This document shows, one piece after another, positions 13,050 through 24,500 of a DNA stretch of 64,000 nt. The stretch's first letter is position 1. Each line of letters begins with the position of its first letter. A program made the translations under genes and the position numbers. The DNA is taken from positions 691,001 to 755,000 of the forward strand of contig NC_091935.1 in the NCBI RefSeq assembly GCF_041260155.1. Direction: 5' to 3'. A model generated the notes under the pieces. That model ran no database searches. It saw only the letters and a program-made list of their open reading frames with translations, and was not told the origin of the DNA. The stretch comes from Ptychodera flava. Lineage: Eukaryota > Hemichordata > Enteropneusta > Ptychoderidae.

Positions 13050-13477
13050 CAGGTGCCCATAATAATACCGATTTTCTTCGCTTTTATCTGTTACACCTTG
13101 GTGATCGTTTCAATATTTGCCTCTCCCTTTGAAGCAGCCATGGGTACCATAATAATACTCACAGCGATACCATTTTACCTGTATGGGGTCTTATGGAGAA
13201 ATAAACCAACTAAACTCAGGAACTTCTTAGGTAAGGCTACAGCTCTTTCCAACGGCCATGTCTCCATGGAATATGTGTGCAGTGGCCAGCTTACGTAGGT
13301 GTTGTACTGAATGTTGGTGTCAGGGTCGTATGATATAAGATCTAGCAAGCTGCAAAGTGACAACTGTCAAGGCAACTTGAATTTTAACATACATATTATT
13401 CTTCCCCTTCAGATTCCTCTTTGAAGTTCTTTCAGAAATTTTTCCTGGTCGTTACACAAGAAGTGGATACATTCTGA
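2264..13477 (+). CDS. SLC7-family heterodimeric amino-acid transporter light subunit (xCT / b0,+AT-like)
   Basis: Ten exons: 2264-2783, 4369-4494, 8095-8194, 9230-9274, 11006-11129, 11464-11567, 11775-11871, 12720-12869, 13053-13230, 13413-13477. All introns are GT-AG with compatible phase; the sum is 1509 bp, 502 residues plus stop, the usual length for LAT-type SLC7 proteins. Visible hallmarks are the TM1 motif [10 protein letters not shown] (residues 59-68), [19 protein letters not shown] (96-114), Cys158 in the TM3-TM4 loop where light subunits are disulphide-linked to SLC3 heavy chains, [12 protein letters not shown] in exon 2, FAYTGW across exons 3-4 and [15 protein letters not shown] in exon 6. 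The family exchanges amino acids across the plasma membrane as a 12-TM protein paired with rBAT or 4F2hc. The C-terminal half reads much like xCT, other parts like b0,+AT, so the subtype and substrate (cystine, basic or neutral amino acids) are left open. The ATG at 2264 is the first in frame, followed by a short polar cytosolic N-terminus. Confidence 0.92.
3770..3783. repeat. Poly(C) tract
   Basis: An uninterrupted run of about 14 C in intron 1 of the transporter gene; similar homopolymers occur at 36607-36620 (G) and about 54677-54689 (C). Confidence 0.9.
5075..5131. repeat. (GA)n microsatellite
   Basis: About 28 perfect GA units in intron 2 of the transporter gene. The open frame running through it encodes only Arg-Glu repeats and is not a gene. 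Confidence 0.95.
7187..7572. repeat. 20-bp minisatellite in SLC7 intron 2
   Basis: About nineteen tandem copies of a 20-bp unit, consensus TATACTGTCGCTGGGTGTGG, with variants (AAACTGTCGC, CATACTGTCAC). It is free of stops in more than one minus-strand frame, giving spurious reading frames of 130-145 codons rich in Tyr-His-Thr-Gln. It sits wholly inside the intron between exons 2 and 3. Confidence 0.92.
8828..9164. mobile_element. Foldback hAT-like MITE with target duplication
   Basis: A 337-bp element in intron 3 of the transporter gene. Its ends are inverted: the left begins CATAGGGAATCCAGAAATC and the right end, reverse complemented, begins CAGGGAACCCAGAAATCTGG. Each end runs inward into a trinucleotide microsatellite, (TTG)n at about 8857-8900 and (CAA)n at about 9076-9106, so the element folds into a long stem. 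It is bracketed by perfect 9-bp direct repeats TGGTTTCTG at 8819-8827 and 9165-9173. The CAG-starting TIR and a target duplication of about 8 bp point to the hAT superfamily. No transposase frame is present, so it is non-autonomous. Confidence 0.75.
9275..10169. other. SLC7 intron 4, left part, no feature
   Basis: Intronic sequence between exon 4 and the antisense LINE remnant. Short open frames (for example 9369-9646) have no family resemblance. A short GATA run lies at about 9917-9931. I see nothing else. Confidence 0.6.
10170..10985 (-). pseudogene. Non-LTR retrotransposon ORF2 C-terminal remnant (antisense in SLC7 intron 4)
   Basis: The minus-strand frame 10985-10221 encodes the region after the reverse-transcriptase palm of a non-LTR retrotransposon: [16 protein letters not shown] and a [17 protein letters not shown] stretch typical of RT C-terminal regions, then the [15 protein letters not shown] segment that precedes the C-terminal cysteine/histidine motif. 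The frame breaks near 10300: the expected C...H...C continuation ([12 protein letters not shown]) is in another frame and runs to a stop near 10182. The RT catalytic core is absent, so this is a truncated, frameshifted copy. It ends inside the transporter intron, about 20 bases before exon 5. The LINE clade is not assigned. Confidence 0.8.
12669..12718. repeat. (CT)n microsatellite acting as polypyrimidine tract of SLC7 exon 8
   Basis: About 25 CT units end directly in the CAG acceptor before exon 8 (12720). No other pyrimidine tract lies between it and the acceptor, so the microsatellite itself must serve as the polypyrimidine tract. Confidence 0.9.
12993..13046. repeat. (CT)n microsatellite in front of SLC7 exon 9
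   Basis: About 27 CT units end five bases before the GTGTCAG acceptor of exon 9 (13053). It is the second consecutive intron of this gene with a CT-repeat polypyrimidine tract. Confidence 0.9.
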
Positions 13478-14454
13478 AAAAATAGAACTCGAGTCATTGT
13501 GTGCTTGTGCAGAATGGGAAATCGTGCATCAATACTCAAGGATTACCAAAGGGTATTTAGCTACGTAGGAGGCAGTGAAAAGCACTTTATGTCCAAGATG
13601 ACCACGCAAATTCTAGTATTATATACCTGTTGTCTATATTTACATGCTCACTGGATCCAAAGAATAACAATGTCGATACAGGGTTTTGTCTGTAAAACGA
13701 ATTTTCTAAACATTTTATAGTATAACACATACATATTTAGGAGATTTCAGAGTATCATTGTTCACCGCGTAGGCCGTCTCTTTTATCACTCGAAGACTAC
13801 TGGCATTACTTACTGACATTTTATTATTGTTGTTCGTGTCTTAATTTGCATTCCATTCTGTGAGTAGATTTGATGCGAAACTTTGTCAGGATTCAGTATT
13901 AATAATTTATGTATCCCATTATTCTGGGGAGTTGATCAAAATTTGTACATTCAGAAAATTCGAAATTTCACTTGTTTCAAAATCTTCTAGTTTATTTTGA
14001 CGAGAAACATTCGATATACCGCAGTACATATCGATGTACATTATATATATTATTTTTCAGTTCAGTCATCGTCAGCGCAACACATATTTGTTTCTCACTC
14101 TAGTATTGTACTTCATGTTGAATTTTCATGCATATTTCAGATAAAAATTCTCAATTTATCAGTTGGCTTTTTCTACAACGCTTGAAATAATACTCGCATT
14201 TGTTACTCAGTTTTTGTTTATCCTATGGAATGAACTTCGTCCACGTTTTATTCTCTTTACATGTCAGTAAAAGCAATATTTATTTTCCATTTATGGTAAA
14301 AAATTACGAATATCGAGTATTTTACATCTGCCAGGATATCACGCCTTGTAACTAAGTTCCAATACGTCGAGTCGTATGACTGAAGTCATCTATTGTATGC
14401 AGGAATGCAAATGAAAGTTTATACAGCAATACCATAAACTATGTTTGTAATAAA
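13478..14454 (+). other. Probable 3' UTR of the SLC7 gene
   Basis: Between the TGA at 13475-13477 and an AATAAA at 14449-14454 there is AT-rich sequence without conserved coding features. The assignment as 3' UTR rests on position only; an earlier cleavage site is possible. Confidence 0.5.
14449..14454 (+). terminator. Candidate poly(A) signal of the SLC7 gene
   Basis: AATAAA about 970 bases after the stop codon, followed by TG- and T-containing sequence. It is the first canonical signal I noticed downstream on this strand. Confidence 0.45.
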
Positions 14455-15229
14455 AACTGTACACCTTAACTCACTGCTTTCCCAGATATGTTTGAGCTTA
14501 AGTGTACTGACTGATATCATATGTGGTGATGAGACAATGACAACCCAAGTACTTAAATTTTACAGTGCATATTCCCTTCTTTGTATTGACTAGTATTTTC
14601 CTGGAACCTGATGTGAGGTATGGAAATAACCGTGATGATTCGAAAAGATTATGATGATCTTGGTTTTTGAACACTTCCTCACAGCTTTACTAAAACTTAT
14701 ACGTAACTATAACTGGTATCTCTTTTGCTTTTTTTACTATACTTTGAAAAAAACTGATCTTAAATCACACTCAACGGAATTAATTCGTCTGGATATTATA
14801 GTAGTCTTTGTATTCGGTATAAGTAATTTTTCCTGTGCAGTGTTTTTTAATTTAACATTACTTCATACTGAATGGTTGGAGTGAACATCGTTCAAAGGCC
14901 AATGAAAAGACTTGTGTAGGCCCTATCTGAAGTTTTGACTGATCAAAATTCGACACAAAGACTTATACAGGCTATACCTGAAGTCTGACCAATCAAAATT
15001 CGACAAATGAAGAGCTCTAGCGAATGTCTTCTTTTTGAAATACCAAGTATGTGCTAGATGTAGACCTGAACTAATCTTAGTAAAAAACAAACTGCAAAAT
15101 AAATTATTGACAGTGTTCTCTTTAAAAATACTGATCATATGTACCATAAAGTATAATTTTTAAAAATCTGTTATGATGAATCATGATGATATAATGCTAT
15201 AATCATCAAAGACACACAGGGTAACACAC
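14455..15229. other. Intergenic, no gene seen
   Basis: AT-rich sequence with short open frames only. A roughly 60-bp imperfect duplication is visible around 14915-15005 (AAGACTT...CTGAAGT.TGA with TCAAAATTCGACA). I see no gene or RNA. Confidence 0.5.
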
Positions 15230-16560
15230 ACCATGGTGCACACACTATTGGATATATACACCATGGTGCACACACCATTGGGCATAAACCATGGGTAACA
15301 CACACCATGGTGCACACACCATTTGATATATACACCATGGTGCACACACCATTGGGCATAAACCATGGGTAACACACACCATGGTGCACACACCATTGGG
15401 CATAAACCATGGGTAACACATACCAGGGGACATACACCATTGGATATACACATGGGTAACACACACCATTGTGCACACACCATTGGATATATACACCATG
15501 GGTAACACACACCATCGGACATACACCATTGGTAACACACACCATGGTGCACACACCATTGGACATACACCATGGGTAACACACACCATGGGACATACAC
15601 CATTGGATATACACCATGGTGCACACACCATTGGACATAAACCATGGATATAACACCATGGGGCACACACCATTGGACATACACCATGGGTAACACACAT
15701 CATGGGACATACACCATTGGATATACACCATGGTGACACACATCATCGGATATACACCATTGGTAACACACACCATGGTGCACACACCATTGGATATATA
15801 CCATGGGTAACACACACCAAGGGACATATACCATTGGACATACACCATGGTGTGGATAATACCATGGTACACATGGACATACACCATTGGATATACACCA
15901 TGGTACACACACCTTGGACATACACCATTGGTATATACACCATGGTGCACACATCATTGGACATACACCATTGGTATATACCATGGGTAACACACACCGT
16001 TGGACATACACCATAGGATATACACCATGGTGCACACACCATTGGACATACACCATAGTATATACACCATGGGACATACACCATTGGATATATACCATGG
16101 TGCACACATTGGACATACACCATGATATATACCATGGGTACACCCCTTGACATACACCATTGGTAACACACACATGGTGCACACATCATTGGACATACAC
16201 CATTGGATATATACCATGGGTAACACACACCGTTGGACATACACCATTGGTACACCTGCCATGGTGCACACACCATTGGATATATACCATGGGTAACACA
16301 CACTAAGGACATACACCATTGGATATACACCATGGGTAACACACACCAAGGGACACTGACCTTTGAACATGCATACCATGGGACATACACCATAGGACAT
16401 TATGTGATTGGAAAGACACTATGACATACCATTTGACAGACACCTTTGGACATACACCATGGGACATACATTATTACACGTACACCATGGAAAATACACC
16501 ATTGGATATATACCATGGGGTAACACACACCAGGCTACATACGCCAATTGATACACCCAT
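15230..16560. repeat. CCATGG-rich minisatellite
   Basis: About 1.3 kb of imperfect tandem repeats built from modules such as ACACCATGGTGCACACACC, ATTGGACATACACC and ATGGGTAACACACACC. Effective units are 20-32 bp and change along the array. Both strands are almost stop-free in several frames, giving reading frames up to 259 codons of Met-Val-Cys-Tyr-Trp-Pro repeats; these are repeat artefacts. The array lies between the 3' ends of the transporter and CWC27. Confidence 0.93.
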
Positions 16561-17813
16561 TACAACAATTACTCAAAGTGTAGCAGTGTGAAGTGTGAGT
16601 CCCACACAACTTTTATCACACTGCAACATGTGACAAGAGAGATTTTTCTTTTAAACATTCCAAACCAATTATTGAAAACTGACAATTTTACATTGAAGGA
16701 TTCCACTTGGTTCTTATGCATGTTGACTAAATGATTGACTTTGGTCACGCAGCCTTATTTACACTGGTATGCCTTGATATTAACACCATACAAGAATGAT
16801 CAAAGCCCACAAAACCAAATAAAATGCATTAGGGGTGTTCACTCATAGACATAAACTAGTATAATCCCACAGAAACAACAACATGAAATTACAAATCACT
16901 ACAGCTGATGTCACAAGAGATACATACAGAAGAAACAAGAAATTACTCAAAATTCACTATACATACAACAACTTGAAACTAAACAAGTTTTGACTTATTC
17001 ACAGTAACAATTGGAGCTTACACATCATATCTAAAGTGATCTGACAACCTGTCACCTTATATTTATTATTGCAAGTCTTGAAAGATATAAAAGTTCTACT
17101 TACTATACAGTTCAAAAAATTGATTGGCAGTGCTTTTAACTAGAAACTGAGATTAAATTAGTATCAGCCAAACTGACTGGTCAATGCATAGAATCACTGA
17201 CTCTGATTGGATAATAAGAGCTTGGACAGCCAATCACAAGATAACTTCAAATCTGTAAGGAATGCTGAATTTGAGCTTTGAAATTTGCATATGCTTGTAG
17301 TCCATCACATAGACTTTCACATTATCAAAATGATAAGGGCATTTTGGTATTTCTCTTTTCTTATGGCAACAAATGTACAAAGTACTTGCAGTGCTCCCAC
17401 CATTTCTGATGACTTCAATGACTGTAGTTTCTAGTCACGTCTAATTCTCGCCACTTCAATAAATTTTGTCATGTGCTAAAAGAGAAAACTACAGGATATT
17501 GAAATGGATTGTAGGTAAAAAGTCAAATTATCACCATGGCAAGAGTTTGATAGAGTGATCTGAGTAATACTTTTTATGTAAACTTAATAGTTTTCACGGC
17601 AAAAAGTTCATGAAAGTACCAAAACTCATGCATCTGTTCATCTTTTTAGGCATTTTTGACATTAAATTCCTACATAACCTTAAACTTCACTTTTGCTTCT
17701 GTAATCTTCTGTGTTTCACGTGTAGATATCAACCACATTGGAAATAGGGTTGACCACTGGAGACTTTTATAACTAACTCTGGTGGCAAAGTCATGCATTT
17801 AAGGTACTGAGAA
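16561..17813. other. Intergenic, no gene seen
   Basis: Unique AT-rich sequence between the minisatellite and the CWC27 3' end. I see no exon with splice consensus, no RNA gene and no inverted-repeat element. Confidence 0.5.
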
Positions 17814-18500
17814 TTGCTGGAACAGTTTTTGCTTTTTGTAGCTTTTCTAATATTGCTAGCAACTTTAATGGGTAGCTACCCCATGTACCAAGGTTTGGTA
17901 GCTAAATTATACAGTACTTCATGTACCTTGATTTTATGGCGCTTTTGTTTGCTACTTTTGAGGCTAGCTACTTCAGGTAGTATTGACGTAATTGCAGCTA
18001 CATCATTTTACCTACCAAAGATAACATTACGTAAGTACTGTACAGAAGTCAACGCCATGCCAAACTTTATCTTTTTCATTTTGTATCACCTCTATATAAC
18101 ACTACTTACAGCTACTATGTACAGAAATTCTATAAGTTACTCCATCCAGGCACAATCATTACATACAGTACTCTCTGTAGCTAACAACTTGCTTGACAAC
18201 TTCACCTGCAGTAATGAATCTATTCTACATAAGGTTGATGGATTTTATAGACAAGAGTCTGATTACAGGAGGGTGTACACACCATTAACATGTGATCTGT
18301 ATGTACCGGTATATGGACACCATATTGGTTCCACAGATACAGAAGCAAACCTTGGATCTTCATTTATACAGCAATCAACAGAAACTATCAGTAGGATATC
18401 GAACTGCTGTGGTCACAGTTGTCACAAGATGACAATGAATTGGTCCATAAATCAGCCAGATGCTGTTTATTTCAAGGGAATGACCCATTGTTTGCCATAG
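17814..18500 (+). other. Open frame of unknown status, convergent with CWC27
   Basis: A 228-codon stop-free frame opens with TTG at 17814; there is no good ATG near the start. The first 55 residues are strongly hydrophobic and a second hydrophobic stretch (FIFFILYHLYITLLTATMY) follows around residue 85. The DNA has several GTAGCTA/TAGCTAC words, which lower stop frequency in this frame. I recognise no family. Its end overlaps the probable 3' UTR of CWC27 on the other strand. It could be a chance frame or an unannotated exon; I favour chance. Confidence 0.15.
18466..18471 (-). terminator. Candidate poly(A) signal of CWC27
   Basis: Minus-strand AATAAA (TTTATT on plus) about 75 bases beyond the CWC27 stop codon, suggesting a very short 3' UTR. 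Confidence 0.5.
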
Positions 18501-18545
18501 CAGGTCACTAGGTGAAAGGTCAGCAATGAAATCTGCCATTTCTGA

Positions 18546-21500
18546 TCATCTTCTTTCTGATTTTTCTTTCTTCATCCTTTTGCTCTCTTCTCTCCTCCTC
18601 TTATTGATTGGATTTCTTGGATCAAAGATGGCAAACGTGTCCTCATCCTGTATATTGGCATCCTTCACTTTGCTTTCATGGTTTTCAAATTGCAAGCGAT
18701 GATTCAACCTAAAATGAACATTCATGACTATAAACAAAAAATAAATTAAAAGAAAAATCAAGATGTTTTCTAAAACCATTAATCTACTCCACAGTAATGG
18801 TGACTGACTTTCCTACTAGAAAATTCTGAAAGTCACTGATTTTTGACAATAGTCTTATCAATCAATGAATTGGACAGACAATAGTCTTATCAGTCAATGA
18901 ATGGACAGACAACAGTCTTATCAATCAATGAAAGGACAGACAACAGTCTTATCAATCAATGCAAAGGACAGACAATAGTCTTATCAATCAATGAAATGAA
19001 CAAACAATAGTCTTATCAATCAATGAAAGGACAGACAATAGTCCTTATTAATCAATGACATGGACAGACAATAGTCTTATCAATCAATGAAATGAACAAA
19101 CAATAGTCTTATCAATCAATGAAATGGACAGACAATAGTCTTATCAATCAATGAAAGGACAGACAATACTCTTATCAATCAATGAAATGGACAGACAACA
19201 GTCTTATTAATAAATGAAAGGACAGACAATACTCTTATCAGTCAATGAAATGGACAGACAATACTCTTATCAATCAATGAAATGGACAGACAATAGTCTT
19301 ATTAATCAATGAAATGAACAAACAATAGTCTTATCAGTTAATGAAATGGACAGACAACAGTCTTATCAATCAATGAAATGAACAAACAATAGTCTTATCA
19401 ATCAATGAAATGGACAGACAACAGTCTTATTAATCAATGAAAGGACAGACAATAGTCTTATCAATCAATGAAATGGACAGACAACAGTCTTATTAATCAA
19501 TGAAAGGACAGACAATAGTCTTATCAATCAATGAAATGGACAGACAACAGTCTTATCAATCAATGAAAGGACAGACAAGTCTTATCAATCAATGAAAATG
19601 ACAGACAATGGTCTTGTCAATCAATGAAATGAACAGAAAATACTCTTATCAGTCAATGGAATGGACAGACAACAGTCTTATTAATCAATGAATGGACAGA
19701 CAACAGTCTTATCAATCAATGAAAGGACAGACAATAGTCTTGTCAATCAATGAAATGACAGACAATAGTCTTGTCAATCAATGAAATGACAGAAAATACT
19801 CTTATCAATCAATGAAATGGACAGACAAGTCTTATCAATCAATAAAAAGGACAGACAATAGTCTTATCAATCAATGAAAATGACAGACAATAGTCTTGTC
19901 AATGGATGAAATGAACAGACAATACTCTTATCAGTCAATGAAATGGACAGACAATACTCTTATCAATCAATGAAATGGACAGACAATACTCTTATCAGTC
20001 AATGAAATGGACAGACAATACTCTTATCAATCAATGAAATGGATATACCATAGTCTTATCAATCAATGAAATGGACAGACAATACTCTTATCAGTCAATG
20101 AAATGGACAGACAATAGTCTTATATAATGATGTTGTTGTATATTTGCAGATTCAAGACATACATGTGGACATTTGATATTATTATTATTATCATTCTGTT
20201 TGCACGTTTAAAATTCAATCACACACTGTGAATAACTGAATACTTTTATGTCATACTTGGTGCAATAGATGCACATTTGATCAATTATTGCTTGCATCTA
20301 CAATGGAGAGCATTATTATATTTAAACAGAAACTAGGAAAATCACTTCCATATAGGTAAGGTTGTAATTAATATCATACATTCTAGCGGTAAATCACCAT
20401 ATTTGGTCATACGTAGTTTTATCATTTACGTACCAGCTGCTAGTAGGAATATCATTTTCATCATCCTCTGCTTCGTCTTCTTCCTCTTCTTCCTTTTCTT
20501 CTTCACCTTCTGTTGACTGGCGGAAAGACTGAAGTCGGTTTTGAAATTTCGCCAGCATGGCTAATGTCTGCAGATAAAAAAAATAGTGTCAATGACACGT
20601 GTGCTCCCATTTTACAGAGATACTAAGTACTAGTACACACATGACATTCCATTCTTACAGGTTGATTACTGAAAAAATTCCATTGCAGGTCCAAATTAAT
20701 CTTATACCCTAGCAATATGAAATGCTCCATCTCATAATGACTTGCACCCAGCTGACAGAAAACAACCCTTGGATCAAGACTATCATGTTTAAAAGCAATC
20801 CAACAAATACTTTGGGAGAAAACAATTTTTTTTGACAAAAAATGGAAAAAATTGTCCCAAAAATACAAATATGAAAATTTCACAACATTTTGAACAAATC
20901 TGACAGAGGCCAACCCCAGGATCATACATATAGGTTTTCAATGCAATGGGATGAGCGCTTTCAGAAAAGAAGATTTTTTGACCAAAAACTGGAAAATCGC
21001 CGAAAAAATACAACTTTCCAAGTTTCACCGAAATTTGAAGAAATGTAACTTAAGTCACTATAAAGAGCCTGCATACCAAGTTTCAACCAAATCTGGCCAG
21101 TAGTTACAGAGTTTTAGCAATTTGCAGGATTTTTCCTTTTTTTCCCTCATTTGCATATTTTTGACTTTGACATGTTCACTTCAACAAATTCACATCTCCA
21201 CCCCTGGGTGCACCTGTCCACCAAATACTAAGATGGTAGATGCTGCGGTTTAGGAGTTTTTAATGTGGACGGACATACATCCGCACATACTAACTAACAT
21301 ACATACATACATACATACATACAAGTTTATTATTATTATTACATACATGCATACATACATACAGACAGACAGACGGACAGACAGATAGACATGCATACAT
21401 ACATACATTTATTTTTACAACTTTTAATCTCCAACAGCCGACCAACCTATCAATATCAGCTTGTTCAACTTGATACTACTAATATAAACAAGAGTTGATT

Positions 21501-24500
21501 ACATTCTAATTAAAGTAAACATGCTTTGCTTATAGAGATTAAGTCATAAAAAAAAGACAGCATTATCTGTCAGGTTATAAAGAATCTTCAGCTGATTATC
21601 CAGTGTTTTGCCCAGGAATTGTAAAGGTGGGACACAGTGTCCCATGATTGTTAAAATAGGGGGACACTGAGTTACAATAGGGGTCAATGTGTGAGCGAAG
21701 AACGCAAAGCAAAGTTAAGTCATCAAGGCAGAAAGGTATTGTAAACATCTAGGGCTGTTGTTTTCCATCGAAAATTTGATATCATGAATACATACATTCA
21801 TAGTAAAATTAAGATTGCCGGACGTCTCCTATAATGGTTTGTGACAAAGTCATTTTACCTGGTCGTATTTTACAGTTTTGAATTGTAAAAAAAAGACATC
21901 ATCATGATAAAATCAATTTCATGCGCATTTTTCTTTTACGGGGATTTTTGCCAGTTACTGCATTACATGTGTTTAACAGAAATAAAGAAGATGTTTTATT
22001 ACACTTATGACTCCAGAACTAGAAGTGGTTGAAGACAATAGTTTGATGCACATTGTAACCTGTTTTTTTTTCATTACTGCTATAAAGTTCTCTTCTTCTT
22101 TATAATTGCTCAAATGACTGACACTTTTCCCTAAAAATTGCAAAAATATAGTTTGAAAACACAAATATCTGAGAGAACTCCTTGATCCTCATGATAGCAA
22201 TAGCACATTGCCATAACGCTGTTTTGACAAGCTAGGTGGTTCTTGGTAGGATCAGCTACAATCGAGCTAGGGGGTCTTGACTATATAAGGAATTCAGAAT
22301 TGTGACCTCGATCTTTCGCTGGGCTGGCTTGCAGACGATCGGAGAGTTTTATTAGACTCCTTCTGGGGAAATTTAAGGCAAATTACCACTTTGAAAGTCA
22401 GGGATATAGTGTTTCAACAAAATTGAAGGGTTGATGATATTTTTTGGTGAAGTCATGAGCTTTCAGTACACCAAATACCGGTACACCATCGTCCGCTCGC
22501 ACGGCTCGTTAGCCAGACAGGAGTCTTCCACGAAGATGCCGGCAGTCAATTCCGTAGATGCCATGTGCCTGGGCTAGTATATAATGACTGAAAAATTGAT
22601 TCTCCGTACTTCACTCTACCAGCATTACACGTAAACGTTTCATTTCAAGTTGGTGGTCAATAAAATTTGCTTTGTGAAAAGTTAGTTGTTCTTTTTACAA
22701 GCCTTCCGCTTCCAAAATCATTGTCTGGTTATTGGGATCGTACGTGGCCCTTGGCCCCAAGGCTGCAGGGCCCAATGGACGCACATCGCCTTGCTCATAC
22801 CATGAATCGTAGACTGTAACAGACTAACTGATTTTCCAATAGTGTTTACATTGTGACGAAAAAAATAGACTAAATTTTAAATGTTTCATTGTCTCAATAG
22901 AGAAGCAATAGCTGTACGGGCTATCAAGTGTGTAATTTGGTAGCTAAAAAAATAGTCAGTCTGTGGACGCTAGACTTACAATTCTAGCCCTGATTTTAGT
23001 GCGTCCCTGTGACCCATGTCCGGTATTTTTGCGGGACATTGTTGCTAATTTTGCGTCAAAAGACGCAAGAACGCACTCTGGGCAAAACACTGATTATTTG
23101 CAGTGTACTCTATCAGTATTTTCATCCTATTAACAAAGCACATTTTAACTCTCAAATTAAATTGCAAGTAAGTTCTGTTGAATAAGTGGGGCCTGTAGGT
23201 ACTCTGAGAAAGCACACCGAAGAGACAAATGTTTGCAACTTAAGAAGTTCAAGGTCATCAAAAGCATTATAAGGAATCCTGTAACACTTTCATTGCACTG
23301 TTTACACAGATTGCATAATTGCTATAAATAGAACATGAGGAATCTTATAGCCCAGCTTTACCATAAAAACCCTATCACTTTGACCACTCTTTTAATTGAC
23401 CACTCTATTTTTTTCCTCAAAAAGTAATTTTATTTTATCCTTACTAAGTCGACCATAAATGGAAATTGGAACTTTCTCTATCTCTATTTATTTGACAAAC
23501 CTATCATGACAAACTATTATGAGTAATTTCTTTTAGATAACATACAGAGAACAATACATGATGTACAGAATATGTCAAAGTTGGGATTCAGGAAAGTTGT
23601 CTTTACATGTTTTAATCATCCAAGATGGTAAGCATTTGACTATGAACTGTCAAAAAGTTGAACTTTCTAATAATTCTACACTAAAATTATTTTGGCTTTG
23701 TTGATTTCCTAATTAATTCAATTATTTAAAATCATATTAATTATTTTTTTCTGGGTGAATTGATAGGGTTTATACAGTACACAATTACAAACAATGTAGG
23801 TCAAATTCAGTTAAAACATCAATTACCGTCTAACATTGCATCATTCCTATAAATAACACCTCAGCCTGGAACAGCACGATCATAATCTGCTCATTCACAC
23901 AGGCAGTACTTGACTTTGAATGAATGACCTACTACATTTCACCTGTGTACCAAATTTGAAAGCATGGCAAAAGTACCACAAATTTGCAAATTTTGCCTTG
24001 AGTTCACCGAGTCATCTTCAGGTCACTCCTAGGAACCTGCACATCCAATTAGAAAGTAATGGCACACACAGTTTCAAAGAAGATTTTTTTAACCAAAAAT
24101 GGCAAAAATTGCCCAAAAATACAAATATGCAAATTTTGCCATAATTTTGATGAATTCTATTTTGAGTTATCACAAGGCACCTGCACGCCAAATTTTAAAG
24201 CGATCCAACCATTGGTTTAAGAGAAAAAGATTTTTTACTAAAATGGCAAAAAAAGAAAGAAAAAATTCATTAAACATAGGCCAAAGTCCCTGAAGCTACT
24301 ATAGACATGGATACAAAATTAAGTATTTCCTGACTGTATGAAATTATCTCACTAAGGTCATCCTAGGGACCTGTAAACCAAATATTAAAACTGTCTGACC
24401 AGCGGTTTTGAAAAAACAAGCGACTCAACAGTTGACAGAGCTCTGCTGTGTTATGTAGAGAACCACCTTTTGTGACACATGTATTGATGAAAAAGGTGGA

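Noticed and set aside
15171..16424. Several overlapping frames of 150-260 codons on the minus strand, and shorter ones on the plus strand
   Set aside because: They are translations of the CCATGG-rich minisatellite, low-complexity Met/Val/Cys/Trp repeats open in several frames at once, with no splice or start context.
18846..20122. CRISPR-like appearance of short repeats
   Set aside because: Units are contiguous and imperfect, there are no unique spacers, and the locus is an intron of a eukaryotic gene.
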